In this document: positions 6,480 to 8,452 of the stretch, piece after piece
How positions within the stretch are numbered: position 1 is the first letter of the stretch
Layout: each line of letters opens with the position of its first letter
Notes under the pieces: model-generated
Seen by the model: the letters and a program-made list of their open reading frames with translations, nothing else
What the model was told of the DNA's origin: nothing
The model's database searches: none
NCBI GenBank assembly: GCA_003518745.1
Contig: DOYB01000004.1
Span: 1-8,452 of the forward strand
Length of the DNA: 8,452 bases
Direction: 5' to 3'
From: Selenomonas sp.
Lineage (GTDB): Bacteria; Bacillota; Negativicutes; Selenomonadales; Selenomonadaceae
Program-made: the position numbers and the translations under genes

Positions 6480-6517
6480 TTGACACTCCCCAGCCCTAAA
6501 GGGCGGGGATTCTTGAG
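6480..6517 (-). mobile_element. Orphan right end of an IS200/IS605-family (TnpB-type) element
   Basis: Read on the minus strand, the stretch runs GAATCCCCGCCC-TTTA-GGGC-T-GGGGAGTGTCAA. This is the typical right-end hairpin found after tnpB genes of IS605/IS1341-type elements. The stem pairs 6488-6496 with 6501-6508, with A6492 bulged. The terminal TCAA (complement of 6480-6483) matches the right cleavage tetranucleotide known for IS608. By this orientation the element body should extend rightward from 6517. However, bioB begins at 6630 and no TnpB or TnpA sequence is recognisable in between, so this is a decayed or solo end. In plus-strand transcripts it would form a GC-rich hairpin within the bioB leader. 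Confidence 0.7.
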
Positions 6518-6629
6518 AAGTATAAAACATTGGTAAACAATCTCATTTTGGTGAAATTCGCCTGCAGTGACTACAAATAAGAAGAAACGCATCTTTACCT
6601 CATAGAAAAACAAGAAAGGATTTACCGCT

Positions 6630-7595
6630 ATGAATACTTCCATATCCTCACTTACACAAGAAATCATTGACGGCTATCGCATTTGTCGGCAAGATGATCT
6701 CAGCATATTCCTCGACGCTCCCCTAGAAACATTGCAGGAGGGAGCTCATCGTCTGCAGGAGCATTTCTGTGGGAAGCATATTGACCTCTGTACCATCATT
6801 AACGGTCGAAGCGGACGTTGCAGTGAAAATTGCAAATACTGCGCGCAAGCCGCCTGCCACCATACGGGCATCGACGAGTACAGCTTCCTGTCCAAGGAAG
6901 AAATCATTGCCAACGCCAAGGCAAATCAAGATGCCGGTGTCAATCGTTTTTCAATCGTGACCTCCGGACGCGCATTGGCAGGCAAGGAATTCGAGGCGGC
7001 CCTGGACACTTACCGCGACATGAAACATACTCTCACCATCGACCTCTGCGCTTCCCACGGAATCCTGAACAGGGAACAATTCCGAAGGCTTCGTGATGCC
7101 GGTGTCACCAGCTACCATCACAACATCGAAACGTCGCGACGCTTCTTTCCCGAAATCTGCACTTCCCATACCTATGACGATCGCATCAAAACTATCCGCA
7201 TTGCCCAAGAGGAGGGCCTGAACGTATGTTCCGGCGGTATCATCGGAATGGGTGAGACCTGGGAAGACCGCCTCGACATGGCAATCAGCCTCGCGGAACT
7301 GAACATACAGTCCATACCCATCAATGCGCTGATGCCTATCCCCGGTACTGCCTTGGAAAATCGCCCCCGGCTTTCTGCCGAAGAAATCCTTCGCACCATC
7401 GCCATCTTCCGCTTCATCAACCCAACTGCCAACATCCGTCTCGCTGCCGGGAGGAAGCTTCTGCACGACAACGGCGCTTCCGCCTTCCAAAACGGTGCTT
7501 CCGCCTCCATCACAGGAAACATGCTCACCACCTCCGGCACAACCATCAAGGAGGATATGGAACTTTTAAATAAACTTGGTTTGTCGAATAAGTGA
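6630..7595 (+). CDS. bioB: Biotin synthase, radical SAM (anaerobe type II-like)
   Basis: The gene encodes 321 residues, normal for BioB, which inserts sulfur into dethiobiotin in the last step of biotin synthesis. The radical-SAM motif is CSENCKYC (Cys64, Cys68, Cys71), followed by AQAACHH. Other family blocks are IDLCASHG (137-144), YHHNIETS (162-169), VCSGGIIGMGET (199-210), IPINALMPIPGT (229-240) and NIRLAAGR (268-275). Of the E. coli auxiliary-cluster ligands, Cys128 (here Cys140), Cys188 (Cys200) and Arg260 (Arg270) are kept. The Cys97 position is Ser108 (NRFSIVTSGR). Extra cysteines occur at 47 and 54 (FCGKHIDLCTI). This fits the type II enzymes of obligate anaerobes, reported to use a 4Fe-5S auxiliary cluster. 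AAAGGA lies 9 nt before the ATG. No other bio gene is adjacent, and no clear terminator follows. Confidence 0.95.
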   Translation: MNTSISSLTQEIIDGYRICRQDDLSIFLDAPLETLQEGAHRLQEHFCGKHIDLCTIINGRSGRCSENCKYCAQAACHHTGIDEYSFLSKEEIIANAKANQDAGVNRFSIVTSGRALAGKEFEAALDTYRDMKHTLTIDLCASHGILNREQFRRLRDAGVTSYHHNIETSRRFFPEICTSHTYDDRIKTIRIAQEEGLNVCSGGIIGMGETWEDRLDMAISLAELNIQSIPINALMPIPGTALENRPRLSAEEILRTIAIFRFINPTANIRLAAGRKLLHDNGASAFQNGASASITGNMLTTSGTTIKEDMELLNKLGLSNK

Positions 7596-7641
7596 AATAT
7601 TCGCTATAACGCTCGGAAACATTTTTCTCACGCAATGATTG

Positions 7642-7650
7642 TGCTATACT
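7642..7650 (+). promoter_or_regulatory. Extended -10 promoter of the asparaginase gene
   Basis: TGCTATACT is an extended -10 element (TGn plus TATACT, five of six consensus bases). No good -35 is present 16-18 bp upstream, only a T-run, which fits extended -10 promoters. Transcription would begin near 7657, about 30 nt before the ATG at 7688. There is no terminator between bioB and this point, so some read-through from bioB is also possible. Confidence 0.55.
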
Positions 7651-7687
7651 ATTCATACTGAAAGGGGTGATTCCCATATTCCAAGAG

Positions 7688-8452
7688 ATGAGAAAACGAA
7701 ACATAGTAATCCTTGCTACCGGCGGAACTATCGCCGGCAGTGCTGCTTCAGACACTGCCACCACCGGCTATGAAGCCGGTCCCATTGGTGTTGATGCGCT
7801 CATCAATGCAGTCCCCGAGGTCTCAGTCTGTGCCAATGTCAGAGGCGAGCAGATTGCATCCTTGGACAGCAAAGATATTGGCGATGACGTATGGCTGGCG
7901 CTCAGCAAAAGAGTAAACGAGCTGCTGGTCCGTGATGACGTGGATGGTGTCGTCATCACACACGGTACCGATACCCTTGAGGAAACCGCCTACTTCCTGA
8001 ATCTCACTGTCAGGAGCACCAAGCCTGTAATCATGACCGGAGCTATGCGCCCGGCTACTGCCATCAGCGCGGACGGCCCTATGAACCTGCTGAACGCTGT
8101 GCGTTTGGCCGCCACCCCTGGGGCTGCCGACCGCGGTGTGCTGGTGTGCCTCAATGATCAGATTGACAGTGCCCGCAATGTCACCAAGACCCATACAACT
8201 TCCGTTGACACCTTCAAATCCCCCTTGGGCCCCATCGGCTTCATGAACGATGGCAAGCCCGCTTTCTACAACACCGTCGAACGACGCCATACCGGCCACA
8301 CCGAATTTGATGTCACGGCTGTCACCAAGCTCCCCTATGTGAAGGTCATTTACGGTCATGCCAATGAAGACGCGCTCTTCGTGGACGCGGCCATCAATGC
8401 AGGCGTTAAGGGCATTGTATACGCAGGCACCGGCAATGGCAGCATCCACAAG
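7688..8452 (+). CDS. L-asparaginase, AnsB-like (C-terminus beyond right edge)
   Basis: 255 codons are visible and remain open to the last base; the family is about 325-350 long. The enzyme hydrolyses L-asparagine to aspartate and ammonia. Active-site blocks are ILATGGTIAG with Thr14 (E. coli AnsB Thr12), Tyr28 (Tyr25), THGTDTLEETAYFL with Thr94 and Asp95 (Thr89, Asp90), and VTKTHTT with Lys167 (Lys162). GAMRPATAISADGPMNL (118-134) is also typical. The final catalytic Glu lies outside the window. Similarity is to the periplasmic type II enzyme, yet the protein starts MRKRNIVIL with no signal peptide, so it should be cytoplasmic. A strong AAAGGGG site (7661-7667) is 20 nt from the ATG, too far for normal use. 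An in-frame GTG at 7667 overlaps that site and is not a better start. Confidence 0.93.
   Translation, partial: MRKRNIVILATGGTIAGSAASDTATTGYEAGPIGVDALINAVPEVSVCANVRGEQIASLDSKDIGDDVWLALSKRVNELLVRDDVDGVVITHGTDTLEETAYFLNLTVRSTKPVIMTGAMRPATAISADGPMNLLNAVRLAATPGAADRGVLVCLNDQIDSARNVTKTHTTSVDTFKSPLGPIGFMNDGKPAFYNTVERRHTGHTEFDVTAVTKLPYVKVIYGHANEDALFVDAAINAGVKGIVYAGTGNGSIHK

Larger units (their letters stand above)
6187..6629. other. 443-bp intergenic region between the secreted-protein gene and bioB
   Basis: No credible gene is present. From left to right it holds a small hairpin (CAGG at 6245-6248 with CCTG at 6255-6258), the long stem-loop at 6282-6323, and a GGGG/CCCC hairpin at 6347-6360. Then come the large dyad with the bioB promoter candidate (6367-6435), the IS200/IS605-type end (6480-6517), and an AT-rich stretch up to bioB with no clear signal. 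The minus-strand open frame here (ending at 6470) looks like chance, since its C-terminus is simply the translated IS hairpin. Confidence 0.6.

Noticed and set aside
6532..6540. GGTAAACAA as a biotin-repressor half-site close to bioB
   Set aside because: No matching TTGTnAACC half is found 13-16 bp upstream. The dyad at 6367-6429 is a much better operator candidate.
6470..6667. Minus-strand 65-residue open frame as a tnpB remnant
   Set aside because: No TnpB motif (zinc-finger cysteines or catalytic blocks) is present. The C-terminal residues merely translate the IS hairpin, and the frame overlaps the bioB start.
6951..7490. 179-residue minus-strand open frame inside bioB
   Set aside because: It is the antisense shadow of bioB. 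Its composition mirrors the codon pattern of the real gene and no motif is seen.

Overview
The window looks like chromosomal DNA of an anaerobic, mid-GC Firmicute. Selenomonadaceae or another Negativicutes group is my best guess, from overall gene flavour, the anaerobe-type biotin synthase and the gene style. This is an inference without any database search. Most of the window is ordinary core or metabolic genes. The less ordinary parts are a coupled envelope or glycosylation-type operon and an elaborate bioB control region.

Left part (1-1335). The first 55 codons of a response regulator lie on the minus strand and run off the left edge. Diverging from it is the ribosomal pair rplM-rpsI (L13, S9). 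This pair has a strong sigma-A promoter, a ~90-nt leader that can fold over the rplM ribosome binding site, and a textbook intrinsic terminator.

Middle (1371-5077, minus strand). Four genes form a tight operon, in transcription order: a 71-residue unknown protein, a membrane-anchored calcineurin-like metallophosphoesterase, an O-GlcNAc-transferase-like (GT41) glycosyltransferase with a short helical N-terminal region, and a divergent methyltransferase-fold protein. The last three overlap by 4-11 bases, so they are probably translationally coupled. They plausibly modify a cell-surface or flagellar protein or glycan, but the sequence does not show the target.

Right part (5245-8452, plus strand). 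A secreted protein of unknown function with four cysteines in its mature part is followed by a hairpin terminator. Next is a 443-bp intergenic region with an operator-like 63-bp dyad over a good promoter, and an orphan right-end hairpin of an IS200/IS605 (TnpB-type) element. This region leads into bioB. The BioB protein lacks the cysteine equivalent to E. coli Cys97, as expected for the anaerobe 'type II' biotin synthases. The window ends inside an AnsB-like L-asparaginase gene that has its own extended -10 promoter.

No tRNA, rRNA, CRISPR array, phage gene or intact transposase was seen.
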